NCBI GenBank assembly: GCA_003215435.1
Contig: QCKJ01000003.1
Coordinates: 186,001 to 250,000 of the forward strand
Direction: 5' to 3'
DNA: 64,000 bases
Source of the DNA: Prochlorococcus sp. AG-409-M05
GTDB taxonomy: Bacteria; Cyanobacteriota; Cyanobacteriia; PCC-6307; Cyanobiaceae
The notes under the pieces were generated by a model. That model ran no database searches. It was given only the letters and a program-made list of their open reading frames with translations, and was not told the DNA's origin. This document shows positions 20,784 to 30,326 of this stretch, one piece after another. Numbering within the stretch: the first letter of the stretch is position 1; the number at the start of each line of letters is the position of its first letter. The position numbers and the translations under genes were made by a program.

Positions 20784-21428
20784 ATGAAGTCAAAATCTTT
20801 AGCACGTGAATTAGCATTACTTGTATTAGGCCAGGTTTCAGATAGTCAGAATAAAACTGAGGCCGCCACTTTTATATCTGTTGAAAACCTTCTTCAGAAA
20901 GCGTTAGATAGTTTGTTACAGCATCTGAGAGAAAGATTAGATATATGTGCTAACAAATTAGAGGCTTCTCAACAAATTTTATATGAAGATGAATTAAAGG
21001 ATTGTAAAAGTGATTCATTGATTCAATCGAGAAAAATTCTCAATCAGGCTCTATCTCAAGCAGAGCAAGTTCTTAACAATCTTTCAGCAAGTTTGGAAAT
21101 GCCCCGTTTATTAATTTTAAGCAATCAAGAAGATATCAAAACTGGGGCATTAGAACGAGCTCTTTGTGTTATAGATCAACGAGAAACTATTGACACTCGT
21201 CTTGATCAAGTTATGGAAGGATGGAGGTTAAAAAGGTTGCCACGTATTGATAGGGATATCCTTAGACTTGCAGTCGTTGATTTGATGATTTTAAACACCC
21301 CTGTTTCGGTAGCGTGCAATGAAGCTGTTGAGCTTGCTAATCGTTATAGTGATGAGCAGGGTCGTCGTATGATTAATGGAGTACTTAGAAGATTACAAGA
21401 AGCTTCTTTTGCTAGTTTGAATAAATGA
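20784..21428 (+). CDS. nusB: Transcription antitermination protein NusB
   Basis: NusB binds boxA RNA with NusE (S10) to support rRNA antitermination. The C-terminal half carries the family core: DTRLDQVMEGWRLKRLPRID, RDILRLAVVDLMI, PVSVACNEAVELANRYSDEQ and MINGVLRRL. The N-terminal 100 residues include a helical insert longer than in E. coli NusB, as in other cyanobacteria (214 residues in total). I use the ATG at 20784, preceded by AGGTGA; a GTG two codons upstream overlaps that ribosome-binding site. It overlaps ftsY by four bases (ATGA). Confidence 0.94.
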   Translation: MKSKSLARELALLVLGQVSDSQNKTEAATFISVENLLQKALDSLLQHLRERLDICANKLEASQQILYEDELKDCKSDSLIQSRKILNQALSQAEQVLNNLSASLEMPRLLILSNQEDIKTGALERALCVIDQRETIDTRLDQVMEGWRLKRLPRIDRDILRLAVVDLMILNTPVSVACNEAVELANRYSDEQGRRMINGVLRRLQEASFASLNK

Positions 21429-22855
21429 CTGACAATATATTAAATCATATGAATGATGAATCTTCTAAGACAAAAGATTTAGCAGAAAATGTAGAAGAGT
21501 CAAAATTTAACTTAAATAATTTTGAGAAATTATCTGATGATCTTTCTACAAATTCTGATGAAGATCCTCTGGAATGGGCACGCAAAGCTTATGCGTCTCT
21601 AAAAAGCCAACAACAAATTGAAAAAGAGTCTGAATCTAAAGATGAAGATTTAAAAGAAGATCAATATTTAGATGATAGTAAATTCCCCCTTATTCAGGCA
21701 GATACATCATCTTTAGCAGATGAGTCTATTTCTTCTACTGAAGATAAAAATGATAATATAGTGATTGAAGATTCAAAAAAATTAGATAATAAGCCTCTAG
21801 AAGATATATCTTCTACATCCCTCGAGGAAGCACCAGCTCTAGGTGAGTTTGATAATACTTTTACATGGTCAGCGGAGGTTCTTTCTGCCCAAGGTTATAA
21901 GCCTAACGAGGTTTCTATAGATCAAATAGATTGGTTAACTCGTTTACGACAAGGTCTTGAGAAAACACGACAAAGTTTTGTAACTGGTCTTTTAGAAAAT
22001 CTTGGGGATGATCCCCTGACCCCAGAAGTATTAGATGACTTAGAGACTTTGTTATTGAGATCTGATGCTGGAGTTTTAGCAACTGATCAAGTCATGGACG
22101 CTTTGCGACGTCGTATGAATGAAGAAGTAGTTGCACCTGAAGAAGGTATTCGCTTTCTTAAAAAACAACTTTGTGACCTTATTGATTCTCCTATTAAGAG
22201 AAGCGGTGTTGATTTACTTGCCCCTGAAAAAGGTAAATTGAATATTTGGATGTTGGTTGGTGTTAATGGAGTAGGTAAAACAACTACTTTAGGTAAATTG
22301 GCTAATCTTGCTGTACGTAGCGGTTATTCTGCATTGATTGCAGCAGCAGATACATTCCGTGCCGCTGCAGTTGAGCAGGTTCAAATATGGGGTGAACGAA
22401 GTGGGGTTCAAGTAGTTGCTAATTCTTCTAAGAATGCGGATCCTGCCTCAGTCGTTTTTGACGCAATTGGCGCTGCTCAAGCTAAAGATATTGATTTAGT
22501 TCTTGTGGATACTGCAGGACGACTACAAACCAAGCATAATTTGATGGAAGAATTAAATAAAGTTCGTCGGATAGTAGATAAACTTGCACCTAATGCAAGG
22601 GTTGAATCTTTACTTGTTCTTGATGCCAGTCAAGGCCAAAATGGATTAAAGCAAGCGATGGCTTTTGCCAAAGCAGCACGATTAACTGGAGTTGTCATTA
22701 CCAAGTTAGATGGAACGTCACGTGGAGGAGTTGCATTAGCGGTTTCATCTGAGGTTGAATTGCCTATACGTTTTATTGGCGCTGGCGAAGGAATTCGTGA
22801 TTTGAGACCTTTCAAGAGCTTTGAATTTGTTGAAGCTCTTCTGGCTAATCGTTAA
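21425..22855 (+). CDS. ftsY: Signal recognition particle receptor FtsY
   Basis: The SRP receptor GTPase for co-translational membrane targeting. Residues 1-170 form a very acidic, low-complexity A domain; the NG domain follows with G1 GVNGVGKTTTLGKLA, the insertion-box region AADTFRAAAVEQ, G3 LVDTAGRLQTK and G4 ITKLDGTSRGG. The length of 476 is normal. The start overlaps the nusB stop in an ATGA, implying coupling. It is followed by the phosphatase gene 57 bases later. Confidence 0.97.
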   Translation: MTDNILNHMNDESSKTKDLAENVEESKFNLNNFEKLSDDLSTNSDEDPLEWARKAYASLKSQQQIEKESESKDEDLKEDQYLDDSKFPLIQADTSSLADESISSTEDKNDNIVIEDSKKLDNKPLEDISSTSLEEAPALGEFDNTFTWSAEVLSAQGYKPNEVSIDQIDWLTRLRQGLEKTRQSFVTGLLENLGDDPLTPEVLDDLETLLLRSDAGVLATDQVMDALRRRMNEEVVAPEEGIRFLKKQLCDLIDSPIKRSGVDLLAPEKGKLNIWMLVGVNGVGKTTTLGKLANLAVRSGYSALIAAADTFRAAAVEQVQIWGERSGVQVVANSSKNADPASVVFDAIGAAQAKDIDLVLVDTAGRLQTKHNLMEELNKVRRIVDKLAPNARVESLLVLDASQGQNGLKQAMAFAKAARLTGVVITKLDGTSRGGVALAVSSEVELPIRFIGAGEGIRDLRPFKSFEFVEALLANR

Positions 22856-22912
22856 CTTCTGAGCTTTATCGACAATAACTTGCTAATTTCCTAGTCCTGC
22901 CATGGTGATGCA

Positions 22913-24325
22913 GTGAGCAAAAACCCACCAAGGCCACGCTCAACTTCTAGCATTAAAACGGTTTTATCGGAGCTTGATTCCTCACAGGCTTTTCGGGAGT
23001 TGCTTGACAGTCTGACGAGTGAGCAGCTTCGTAATCAAGATTTGCTTTTGTCCTTAGCGTTTGCGTTGAGGAGCTTTACAAATCTGCATCGTTTTCTTGA
23101 GCTAGTTCCTGTAGTCGTTTCAAGGTTGGTTGGAGTTGATGGAGCGTTGTTGGTCCCTTTTCAAGATGATGGATCGTTATGGAGAGAACAGTTACACCTG
23201 CTTCCTTTAAATCAATCACAGGATTTGTTGAAAAAGCTGGCTTCTTTTAAAAATGGAAAGGCTTCTGGTTTTGCTAGTGATGAAGCACAGCTTTTGGCAT
23301 TGGATCATTTGGTTCAATCTCATATGCCCAAAGCTGGAATTTTTTCTACTTCATTAGTTGCTCGTGGCCGTCAACGTGGACGTTTATATGTTTTTGACCC
23401 CTGTGGAAAGCTTGTTTGGAGCGAAGTTCATCGTCGCCATGTTCAGTTAGTAGCAGATTTAGCTGGTGTTGCTATAGAAAATGATCTGATGCTCCAACAA
23501 TTACGGAGACATGAGAGAGTTGATCGTCAATTAAGTATTGGTGCTGAGATACAAGCGCAATTGTTACCTGATCATTGCCCTGTGATTGAAGGCATTGATT
23601 TGGCGGCATGTTGTAGACCAGCTTTCCAGGTTGGAGGGGATTATTACGATTTCATGCCTATGCGTCCAGAATTAATTGGAAGGCGTCGTGAGAGAGGACG
23701 TTGGGCTTTAGTTATAGGTGACGTTATGGGTAAGGGTGTTCCTGCTGGTCTTCTTATGACAATGCTTAGGGGGATGCTTAGGGCAGAAGTATTAAGTGGT
23801 TTGCCTCCTGATCGGATTCTCCATGATCTGAATCAATTGGCTCAGGAAGATTTGGCACAATCTCATAGGTTTGTAACCCTTTTTTATTCTGATTACGATC
23901 CACGTAGTCGCAGGTTGAGGTATGCAAATGCTGCACATAATCCTCCTTTGGTTTGGAGAGCCCAACACCGTTGTGTTAATCGATTAGATGCACCAGGCCT
24001 TTTGATTGGTTTACAAGCAGAGGCTGAATATGTTTCTGGTGAAATGTTTCTTGAACCAGGTGATGTATTGCTTTATTACACAGATGGAGTAACCGAAGCG
24101 CCTGGTCTTGCAGGTGATCGCTTTGATGAAGCTCGATTGATTAGAGTTTTGGAGGAGACTTGCCGAAGTGGTTTATCTGCACAAGGGATTCTTGACCATT
24201 TATTTTTGCGTTTGGATCGTTTTGTAGGTAATGATCATCATCTTGAAGATGATGCGTCAATAGTAGTTTTAAAAGTTCGTGAAACACTTACACTTCCTTC
24301 TGTTAAGAGTTCTCAACCTGACTAG
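22913..24325 (+). CDS. PP2C-type (RsbU/SpoIIE) protein phosphatase
   Basis: A serine/threonine phosphatase of the RsbU class, which elsewhere dephosphorylates anti-sigma-factor antagonists. The C-terminal catalytic domain shows AEIQAQLLP, the metal-binding VGGDYYDF, GDVMGKGVPAGLLMTMLRGM, YYTDGVTEAPG and DDASIVVLKV. Residues about 40-190 look like a GAF-type sensor domain. No RsbV/RsbW-like partner is adjacent. It starts with GTG at 22913, with no strong ribosome-binding site. It lies between ftsY and argH on the same strand. Confidence 0.9.
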   Translation: MSKNPPRPRSTSSIKTVLSELDSSQAFRELLDSLTSEQLRNQDLLLSLAFALRSFTNLHRFLELVPVVVSRLVGVDGALLVPFQDDGSLWREQLHLLPLNQSQDLLKKLASFKNGKASGFASDEAQLLALDHLVQSHMPKAGIFSTSLVARGRQRGRLYVFDPCGKLVWSEVHRRHVQLVADLAGVAIENDLMLQQLRRHERVDRQLSIGAEIQAQLLPDHCPVIEGIDLAACCRPAFQVGGDYYDFMPMRPELIGRRRERGRWALVIGDVMGKGVPAGLLMTMLRGMLRAEVLSGLPPDRILHDLNQLAQEDLAQSHRFVTLFYSDYDPRSRRLRYANAAHNPPLVWRAQHRCVNRLDAPGLLIGLQAEAEYVSGEMFLEPGDVLLYYTDGVTEAPGLAGDRFDEARLIRVLEETCRSGLSAQGILDHLFLRLDRFVGNDHHLEDDASIVVLKVRETLTLPSVKSSQPD

Positions 24326-24362
24326 TTCAGTTAAAGCTGCTCATTATTTGGATAATTAAAGG

Positions 24363-25763
24363 GTGTCAAAAACTAGTTCCGAAACTTGGAGTGAAAGATT
24401 TGAGGAGGGTCTTCATCCTTTTGTACAGAATTTTAATGCTTCAATTGGCTTTGATATTACTTTGCTGCAAGAGGATATTGATGGTTCAATTGCCCATGCT
24501 CGTATGCTTGGGAATTGTGGAGTTATTACCTTTGATGAGGCAGACCAATTAGAAAAGGGACTTGAAAGAATCCGTTTAGAAGCAAAGCAAGGCAGTTTTC
24601 AACCAGGAATCGCAGATGAAGATGTTCACTTTGCTGTTGAACGTAGATTAATAGAGTTGCTTGGACCACTTGGAAAGAAATTGCATACTGGTAGGAGTCG
24701 TAATGACCAAGTATCTACTGATTTGCGACTTTGGTTAAGAAGACGTATTGATGAATTGGATCTTTTATTAGAGCGGTTTCAGAAAGCTTTATTGCTTCAT
24801 TGTGAAGATAACATTAATACTTTGATTCCTGGCTATACCCACATGCAAAGAGCTCAGCCTTTGTCTTTGGCTCATCATTTACTTGCTTATGTTGAGATGG
24901 TGAATAGAGATAGGGAGCGTCTTAAGGAAATCCGACAACGGGTAAATATTTCTCCTTTAGGAGCCGCAGCTTTAGCAGGAACACCAGTTCCAATTGATCG
25001 TCGGCATACTGCTAGATCACTAGGCTTTAGTGATATTTGTCTAAATAGTTTGGATGCAGTAAGTGATAGAGATTTTGTGGTTGAATTTTTTTCTTTCTCT
25101 TCTTTAGTTATGGTTCATTTAAGTCGTCTTGCTGAGGAGGTGATTTTTTGGGCATCTGAAGAATTTGGTTTTGTAAGCCTTACAGATAGATGTGCGACTG
25201 GCAGTAGTTTGATGCCACAAAAGAAAAATCCTGATGTCCCAGAATTAGTTAGAGGAAAATGTGGCAGGGTATTTGGACATTTACAAGGTGCTTTAACTAT
25301 GCTTAAAGGACTACCTTTGGCCTATAACAAAGATTTTCAAGAAGATAAAGAAGCTCTTTTTGATGTTGTTTTTACTACAACCTCTTCAGTAAAGGCAATG
25401 ACCATTTTGTTAGAGGAAGGAATAGAGTTTTCGCATGCTCGACTTGCTTCTGCAGTTGAATCTGATTTTTCAAATGCTACTGATGTAGCTGATTATCTTG
25501 TGTCAAAGGCAGTACCTTTTCGTGAGGCATATCAACTTGTTGGTGGTTTAGTAAAACAATGCATCCAACAAGGAATTCTTTTGCGCGATCTCACCCTTGA
25601 TGATTGGAAAAAGCTATGTCCTTTAATAGAAAATGATCTTTTACAGAAGTTATCGCCTAAAGAGGTAGTAGCTGCTCGAGTTAGTGAAGGAGGTACAAGT
25701 TTTGCTCGTGTACAGGAGCAAATCAACCTTTGGAAAGGTCGTATTGCTTCAAGAGATACATGA
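24363..25763 (+). CDS. argH: Argininosuccinate lyase
   Basis: Last step of arginine synthesis: argininosuccinate to arginine plus fumarate. The 466 residues include the superfamily blocks [32 protein letters not shown] and the catalytic loop [13 protein letters not shown], plus [12 protein letters not shown]. It starts with GTG at 24363. Codon use and base composition match the neighbours. Confidence 0.98.
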   Translation: MSKTSSETWSERFEEGLHPFVQNFNASIGFDITLLQEDIDGSIAHARMLGNCGVITFDEADQLEKGLERIRLEAKQGSFQPGIADEDVHFAVERRLIELLGPLGKKLHTGRSRNDQVSTDLRLWLRRRIDELDLLLERFQKALLLHCEDNINTLIPGYTHMQRAQPLSLAHHLLAYVEMVNRDRERLKEIRQRVNISPLGAAALAGTPVPIDRRHTARSLGFSDICLNSLDAVSDRDFVVEFFSFSSLVMVHLSRLAEEVIFWASEEFGFVSLTDRCATGSSLMPQKKNPDVPELVRGKCGRVFGHLQGALTMLKGLPLAYNKDFQEDKEALFDVVFTTTSSVKAMTILLEEGIEFSHARLASAVESDFSNATDVADYLVSKAVPFREAYQLVGGLVKQCIQQGILLRDLTLDDWKKLCPLIENDLLQKLSPKEVVAARVSEGGTSFARVQEQINLWKGRIASRDT

Positions 25764-25878
25764 TTAAAAGACCTCTCGGGTTTACCCTGGTTAAGTTATC
25801 TGGTGAAGTGCCTCTTTTTTGAGACATCAACCAATGGCAATTTTGTTTCCTTAAGACCATTTCAAGTCCAAAAGCATA

Positions 25879-26532
25879 GTGAGTATTTTTGTTGGCAATC
25901 TTCCCTTCCGCGCTGAGCAGGAAGACGTTGTTGAGTTGTTTGCAGCCTTTGGCGAGGTTGTTAACTGTGCATTACCCCTTGAGCGCGACACAGGTCGAAA
26001 AAGAGGTTTCGCTTTTGTAGAGATGGCTGATGAAGCCCTTGAAGCAAAAGCTATTGAAGCTCTGCAAGGAGCGGAACTGATGGGTCGTCCCTTGCGCATT
26101 AATAAAGCTGAACCAAGGGGGAGTGCCCCACGTGGTGGCGGCGGCGGCTACGGCGGTGGCGGTGGCGGTGGCTACGGCGGCGGTGGCGGCGGCTACGGCG
26201 GCGGCGGCGGCGGTTATGGAGGCCGTGGCGGCGGTGGTTACGGCGGTGGTGGCGGCGGCTACGGCGGCGGCGGCTACAACTCCGGTGGCGGCGGCGGCTA
26301 CAACTCCGGTGGCGGTGGTGGCTATAACTCCGGTGGCGGTGGCAACTACGAAGGTTCTAGGCCTGATAGTTCTGATAACCAAGATCGTTCTTCAGGTGCA
26401 AGAGGCTGGGAAGATCGCAGTTATGGGAATGCTTCACCAGATGCTGGTGGTTTTGACGAGAGTAGGAGTCGTCGAAGACGAGGAACTGCTTCAGAAGATA
26501 GTTCTACTAATTATCCTGGAGCCGAGGGTTAG
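25879..26532 (+). CDS. RNA-binding protein: RRM domain plus glycine-rich tail
   Basis: Cyanobacterial cold-inducible-type RNA-binding protein of 217 residues. The RRM has RNP2 IFVGNL (residues 3-8) and RNP1 KRGFAFVEM (41-49). Residues 86-156 are nearly all Gly, Tyr and Asn, in GGGGYGGGG units and three YNSGGGG units. The last 60 residues are polar and charged (Arg, Ser, Asp). Such proteins act as RNA chaperones and in cyanobacteria also localise photosynthesis mRNAs near the membrane; which role applies here is not visible. Start is GTG at 25879. The tail makes the local DNA far more GC-rich than its surroundings. Confidence 0.92.
   Translation: MSIFVGNLPFRAEQEDVVELFAAFGEVVNCALPLERDTGRKRGFAFVEMADEALEAKAIEALQGAELMGRPLRINKAEPRGSAPRGGGGGYGGGGGGGYGGGGGGYGGGGGGYGGRGGGGYGGGGGGYGGGGYNSGGGGGYNSGGGGGYNSGGGGNYEGSRPDSSDNQDRSSGARGWEDRSYGNASPDAGGFDESRSRRRRGTASEDSSTNYPGAEG
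26134..26346 (+). repeat. GC-rich tandem codon repeat encoding the Gly/Tyr tail
   Basis: A run of GGC/GGT glycine codons interrupted by TAC/TAT, degenerate in its first half and clearer in the second, where a 24-base unit beginning TACAACTCCGGTGG is repeated three times (26275-26340). Guanine dominates the plus strand. The array produces long open but meaningless frames in the other five readings (poly Ala/Val/Thr). It is prone to length change by slippage, so the copy number is likely to differ between strains. Confidence 0.85.
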
Positions 26533-26547
26533 AGGAACTTTGTTTCT

Positions 26548-27552
26548 CTAGAGACCTCTATCTAAAAGTTGATGCGCAGCTTCTTCAAGAACACGTAAAT
26601 CTGCGCTTTTTTCTTGGGCTTTTCGTCCTAGTTGGTTTCTCCAAATTCTTGCACCTGGTACATCTTTTACTAGGTGCATAAGATGACGTCCAATGTCCCA
26701 GACTCGGCCTCCATTTTGTAAATGATTTTCAGTGTGAGGAATCATTTTTTTAATTACATATGAAGCTTTGATTTTTTTTGTCTGTTCTCCAAAAAATAAT
26801 TCATCAACCTTTTCCCATCTTAGAGGATATTCATATGCAGCTCTTCCAACCATTACCCCATCACAATTTTCTAGTGCTGCTTGGCAATCTAAAATTGAAT
26901 TAATTCCACCATTTAGCTCAATTATCAGATTTGGTCGCTTTTTTTTTAGATCAAAAACTCGCTCCGGTTGAAGAGGTGGAATAGTTCTGTTTTGTTTTGG
27001 ATCTAATCCTTTTAACCAGGCTTTTCTTGCATGAATTGTAAATTTTTCGGCCCCTGCTTTAGAAACTGTGTCGATGAAGGAAATCAAATTTTCATTGCTA
27101 TCTAGATTATCAATTCCTAACCTTGTTTTTATAGTTACTGGCAGATTGCTGGCACTAACCATTGCTTCAACGCAGCGGGCCACTTGATCTGGCTTAGCCA
27201 TTAAATAAGCACCAAAATTCCCTGATATAACTTTTGAACTTGGACAACCTATATTTAAATTAATTTCGTCATAACCCCAGTCTTCGGCAATTTTTGCTGC
27301 TTCTCTTAAAAGGTTTGGATTGCTTCCGCCTAGTTGAATGGCTAGTGGATGCTCTATTTTATAAAAATCTAGCAGTTTCTCTCTTCTTTGAGTGTGATGT
27401 AATGCTTGAGCCACAATCATCTCTGTATAGAGTAAGGCTCTGTTCGTGATATGTCTCATTAAAACTCTGAAGTGCTTATCAGTACAATCGAGCATTGGAG
27501 CAACGCTAAATTTGTATGCGTTATTAGTTTTTTTGTTTTTTTTCTGAGACAT
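26548..27552 (-). CDS. dusA: tRNA-dihydrouridine(20/20a) synthase
   Basis: FMN-dependent reductase forming dihydrouridine in the tRNA D-loop. VAPMLDCTDKHFRVLMR, AIQLGGSNP, EINLNIGCPSSKV with the catalytic Cys, and GVMVGRAAYEYP are all typical of the DusA subgroup, as is the HLMHLVKDVPGARIWRN ending. The 334 residues fit. It converges with the RRM gene, the stops being 15 bases apart, and diverges from msrB. Confidence 0.95.
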   Translation of the reverse strand: MSQKKNKKTNNAYKFSVAPMLDCTDKHFRVLMRHITNRALLYTEMIVAQALHHTQRREKLLDFYKIEHPLAIQLGGSNPNLLREAAKIAEDWGYDEINLNIGCPSSKVISGNFGAYLMAKPDQVARCVEAMVSASNLPVTIKTRLGIDNLDSNENLISFIDTVSKAGAEKFTIHARKAWLKGLDPKQNRTIPPLQPERVFDLKKKRPNLIIELNGGINSILDCQAALENCDGVMVGRAAYEYPLRWEKVDELFFGEQTKKIKASYVIKKMIPHTENHLQNGGRVWDIGRHLMHLVKDVPGARIWRNQLGRKAQEKSADLRVLEEAAHQLLDRGL

Positions 27553-27615
27553 TTCTTTAGTATTTATGCAATAGAGCTATTAATTTTGAGCATTTAAAAA
27601 TTTGCAAACACTTAT

Positions 27616-28122
27616 ATGCAAACCAATTTTGTTGTTTTTCGGCGAAGATCATTCTTACTAGTTGCTTTTCCAGGCTTGTTTGGATTTTTTTTGCGACCTT
27701 TCTCAGTTTTAGCAGCTTCTAAGGCTGCTGATGAATCATGGGAGTTAGAAGATTCTGAGTGGAAGGATCGTCTTTCCTTAGATGCTTACCAAGTTTTGCG
27801 AAGAGAAGGCACTGAAAGGCCTTTTACGAGTGCTTTAAATAATGAAAAGAGAAAAGGGATTTACCATTGCGCAGGTTGCGATTTCCCACTGTTTTCTTCT
27901 GAGATGAAATTTGATAGTGGAACAGGCTGGCCAAGCTTTTGGCAATCATTGCCAGGTGCTATTCGAACAAAGAAAGATTTTAAGTTGATTGTTCCACGAA
28001 CTGAATATCACTGCTCTCGATGTGGAGGTCATCAAGGTCACGTGTTTGATGATGGACCAAGACCGACTGGAAAACGCTATTGCAATAACGGTGTTGCCCT
28101 CAATTTCAAGCCACAACTTTAA
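27616..28122 (+). CDS. msrB: Peptide methionine-R-sulfoxide reductase, exported form
   Basis: Reduces methionine-R-sulfoxide in proteins. The catalytic motif is KRYCNNGVALNF with Cys156; structural zinc pairs are CAGC and CSRC, and GTGWPSFW is the substrate-site block. The N-terminus (FRRRSFLLVAFPGLFGFFL then VLAAS) resembles a twin-arginine signal with an Ala-X-Ala-type cleavage region. The mature enzyme is therefore predicted to work outside the cytoplasm (Tat export is an inference). The 3' end overlaps the following flavoprotein gene by 32 bases. Confidence 0.93.
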   Translation: MQTNFVVFRRRSFLLVAFPGLFGFFLRPFSVLAASKAADESWELEDSEWKDRLSLDAYQVLRREGTERPFTSALNNEKRKGIYHCAGCDFPLFSSEMKFDSGTGWPSFWQSLPGAIRTKKDFKLIVPRTEYHCSRCGGHQGHVFDDGPRPTGKRYCNNGVALNFKPQL

Positions 28123-29344
28123 TTTAGTTGTTATTGGTGGTGGCCCAGCTGGATTTATGGGCGCCATAAATGCCGCTGAGGAAGGTGTTGAATCTGTGCT
28201 CATCCTGGAGGCATCGTCTAAGCCTTTAGAAAAAGTCCTAATAAGTGGAGGTGGTCGTTGCAATGTCACTAATGCTTGTTGGGACCCTTGCGAGTTGGTT
28301 CTTAATTACCCAAGAGGAAAACTTCCTTTATTTACTGCATTTAGTAGATTTTGCACTGGTGATGCTGTTGAATGGTTTTCTAATCATGGTGTCGAGCTAA
28401 ATATTGAGATGGATGGCAGGATGTTCCCTTCATCCAATAGTTCTATTGAAGTAGTTAATTGCCTGAGAAGGTATGCCAAAAATTCTGGAGTCAAGGTATA
28501 TACAAAATCTGCAGTCAAATCTTTGGAATCATTGGGTAAAGAGGGTTTTATTGTTGTTTGTCGTAATGGACTGACTTTTAGATCTAAAAAAGTTTTATTA
28601 GCGACTGGTGGACATCCAAGTGGTTATCGTCTTGCGAAGGACTTGGGACATAAATGTATATTTTCAGTTCCATCTTTATTTACTCTATCTTTAGACGCTC
28701 CTTGGCTAAGTAAATGTGCTGGTTTTGTGCTTGATGATGTTCATATGTCTTTAAATATTGATGGACAACGATATAATGAAGCTGGAACGATTTTAATTAC
28801 ACATTGGGGATTAAGCGGCCCAGCTGTTTTAAGACTCACATCTTTTGCCGCAAGGAGTTTACATTCAAAAAATTATATTGGTAGTTTAAATATAAATTGG
28901 CTTGGTAATTTTGATTTGTCTTCAGTGAAATCAATTATAGCAAGTTATCGATATAAAAAACCTCGTTCCTTATTAGGAAGTGAACGGCCATTTCATTTTC
29001 TGTCAAAGCGATTTTGGCTTTCAATATTGAAGCAAATAGGAGTTAATCCTAGTCTTCGATGGGCTGACCTTCCTCGGGATGTTGAACGTTGTTTGAGTGA
29101 AGCCTTGTGCTCAAGCAATTACCTTATTAGTGGGAGAGGAAAATTTGGAGAGGAGTTTGTAACGGCTGGTGGAGTTGATCTCTCAGAGGTGAATTTAGAA
29201 AATATGGAGAGCCGTCATTGTAAAGGACTTTTTTTTGCTGGTGAGTTACTTAATGTTGATGGAGTAACTGGTGGTTTTAATTTTCAGCATTGCTGGAGCA
29301 CCGGTTGGTTGGCTGGAAAAGGAATCGCTAGCTCAATTAAATGA
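28091..29344 (+). CDS. FAD-dependent oxidoreductase, HI0933/BaiN-like
   Basis: A flavoprotein of the HI0933 (YhiN/BaiN) family, substrate unknown. FAD binding is shown by NLVVIGGGPAGFMGAINAA near the N-terminus, ISGGGRCNVTNA after it, and the C-terminal FFAGELLNVDGVTGGFNFQ. The start is inferred: the first usable codon near the Rossmann strand is GTG at 28091 (TTG at 28094), inside the end of msrB in another frame, giving 417 residues. Longer readings from upstream codons run antiparallel to no conserved sequence. The overlap with msrB suggests coupled expression. Confidence 0.88.
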   Translation: MLPSISSHNFNLVVIGGGPAGFMGAINAAEEGVESVLILEASSKPLEKVLISGGGRCNVTNACWDPCELVLNYPRGKLPLFTAFSRFCTGDAVEWFSNHGVELNIEMDGRMFPSSNSSIEVVNCLRRYAKNSGVKVYTKSAVKSLESLGKEGFIVVCRNGLTFRSKKVLLATGGHPSGYRLAKDLGHKCIFSVPSLFTLSLDAPWLSKCAGFVLDDVHMSLNIDGQRYNEAGTILITHWGLSGPAVLRLTSFAARSLHSKNYIGSLNINWLGNFDLSSVKSIIASYRYKKPRSLLGSERPFHFLSKRFWLSILKQIGVNPSLRWADLPRDVERCLSEALCSSNYLISGRGKFGEEFVTAGGVDLSEVNLENMESRHCKGLFFAGELLNVDGVTGGFNFQHCWSTGWLAGKGIASSIK

Positions 29345-29544
29345 ATTACAAACTTCATTCTTCGCTCTATTCTGGAAATCCTATTTGCTGTTAAAGATTC
29401 TTTTGAGCTCTTCCTCGCAACCACTTCTTGTATTTCCTTGCGGTTTCTAATCTCAATTAAAAAAGGTGCGGGCTTCCGCCGCTTGTGGTAATTAGGGTTT
29501 GCAGTTCAATATGTATCTATGTAGACAACCTGCAATCGTCGAGC

Positions 29545-30282
29545 ATGACTGGAGAAGTCCCAACCCCATCGAATGAAACTGCTGAAGAAGGTATAGAAAC
29601 TTCTGAAGTTGTTGATTTGGAAACTTCCCAAAGCTCTATTTCAGATTCCTCTGAAGTCTCTAACGGTTCTGAAGCGAATATTCCTGTTGATCAGTCAACT
29701 AGTCCATTAGACAATGATGCACGCTTAGAACAGCTAGAGAAAGAACATAATGCTTTGCGAGAAGAACATGAAACCTTGCGAAGTCAATATATGAGAATCG
29801 CAGCAGATTTTGATAATTTTCGTAAGCGTCAAACTAGAGATCAGGATGACCTTCGCGTTCAATTGACCTGCAGCACTTTAAGTGAAATATTGCCTGTAGT
29901 TGATAACTTTGAAAGGGCGCGTCAGCAATTGGACCCTCAAGGAGAAGAAGCTCAGGCACTACATAGAAGCTATCAAGGCTTATATAAACAGCTTGTCGAA
30001 GTTCTTAAGCAACTTGGAGTTGCTCCTATGAAAGTTGTAGGTCAATCTTTTGACCCAAATTTGCATGAGGCAGTACTTCGAGAGCCAAGTGATGAACAAT
30101 CAGAAGATGTTGTGATTGAAGAATTGCAGCGTGGCTATCACTTGAATGGACGTGTTTTGCGACATGCTCTTGTAAAGGTATCTATGGGGCCAGGTCCTCA
30201 GTCAGAAACTTCGGATCAATCCTCTCAAGATATAAATGATCAAGAGAGTAATTGTGAAGAATCCCTTGTGCAGGAGGGCTAA
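29545..30282 (+). CDS. grpE: Co-chaperone GrpE
   Basis: Nucleotide-exchange factor for DnaK. After an acidic, Ser/Thr-rich N-terminus (residues 1-75), a long helix with [20 protein letters not shown] leads to the conserved [20 protein letters not shown] and the beta domain ending in [17 protein letters not shown]. The ATG at 29545 (MTGEVPTPS) is preferred; an upstream in-frame ATG at 29485 would prepend a non-conserved Cys-rich leader. It is followed by dnaJ after 44 bases. Confidence 0.95.
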   Translation: MTGEVPTPSNETAEEGIETSEVVDLETSQSSISDSSEVSNGSEANIPVDQSTSPLDNDARLEQLEKEHNALREEHETLRSQYMRIAADFDNFRKRQTRDQDDLRVQLTCSTLSEILPVVDNFERARQQLDPQGEEAQALHRSYQGLYKQLVEVLKQLGVAPMKVVGQSFDPNLHEAVLREPSDEQSEDVVIEELQRGYHLNGRVLRHALVKVSMGPGPQSETSDQSSQDINDQESNCEESLVQEG

Positions 30283-30326
30283 ATGCATGATATGTACATT
30301 TAGTCTTACGGAGAATTGAAGAGCTA

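Noticed and set aside
25972-26551. Long Ala/Val/Thr-rich frames on both strands over the RRM gene
   Set aside because: They are produced by the GGC/GGT codon array and have no protein-like composition.
26530-26560. TAGAGG...CCTCTA inverted repeat with inner TCTCTAGAGA between the RRM gene and dusA
   Set aside because: Possible shared terminator, but the stem is short and the T/A tracts are weak, so not listed as a feature.
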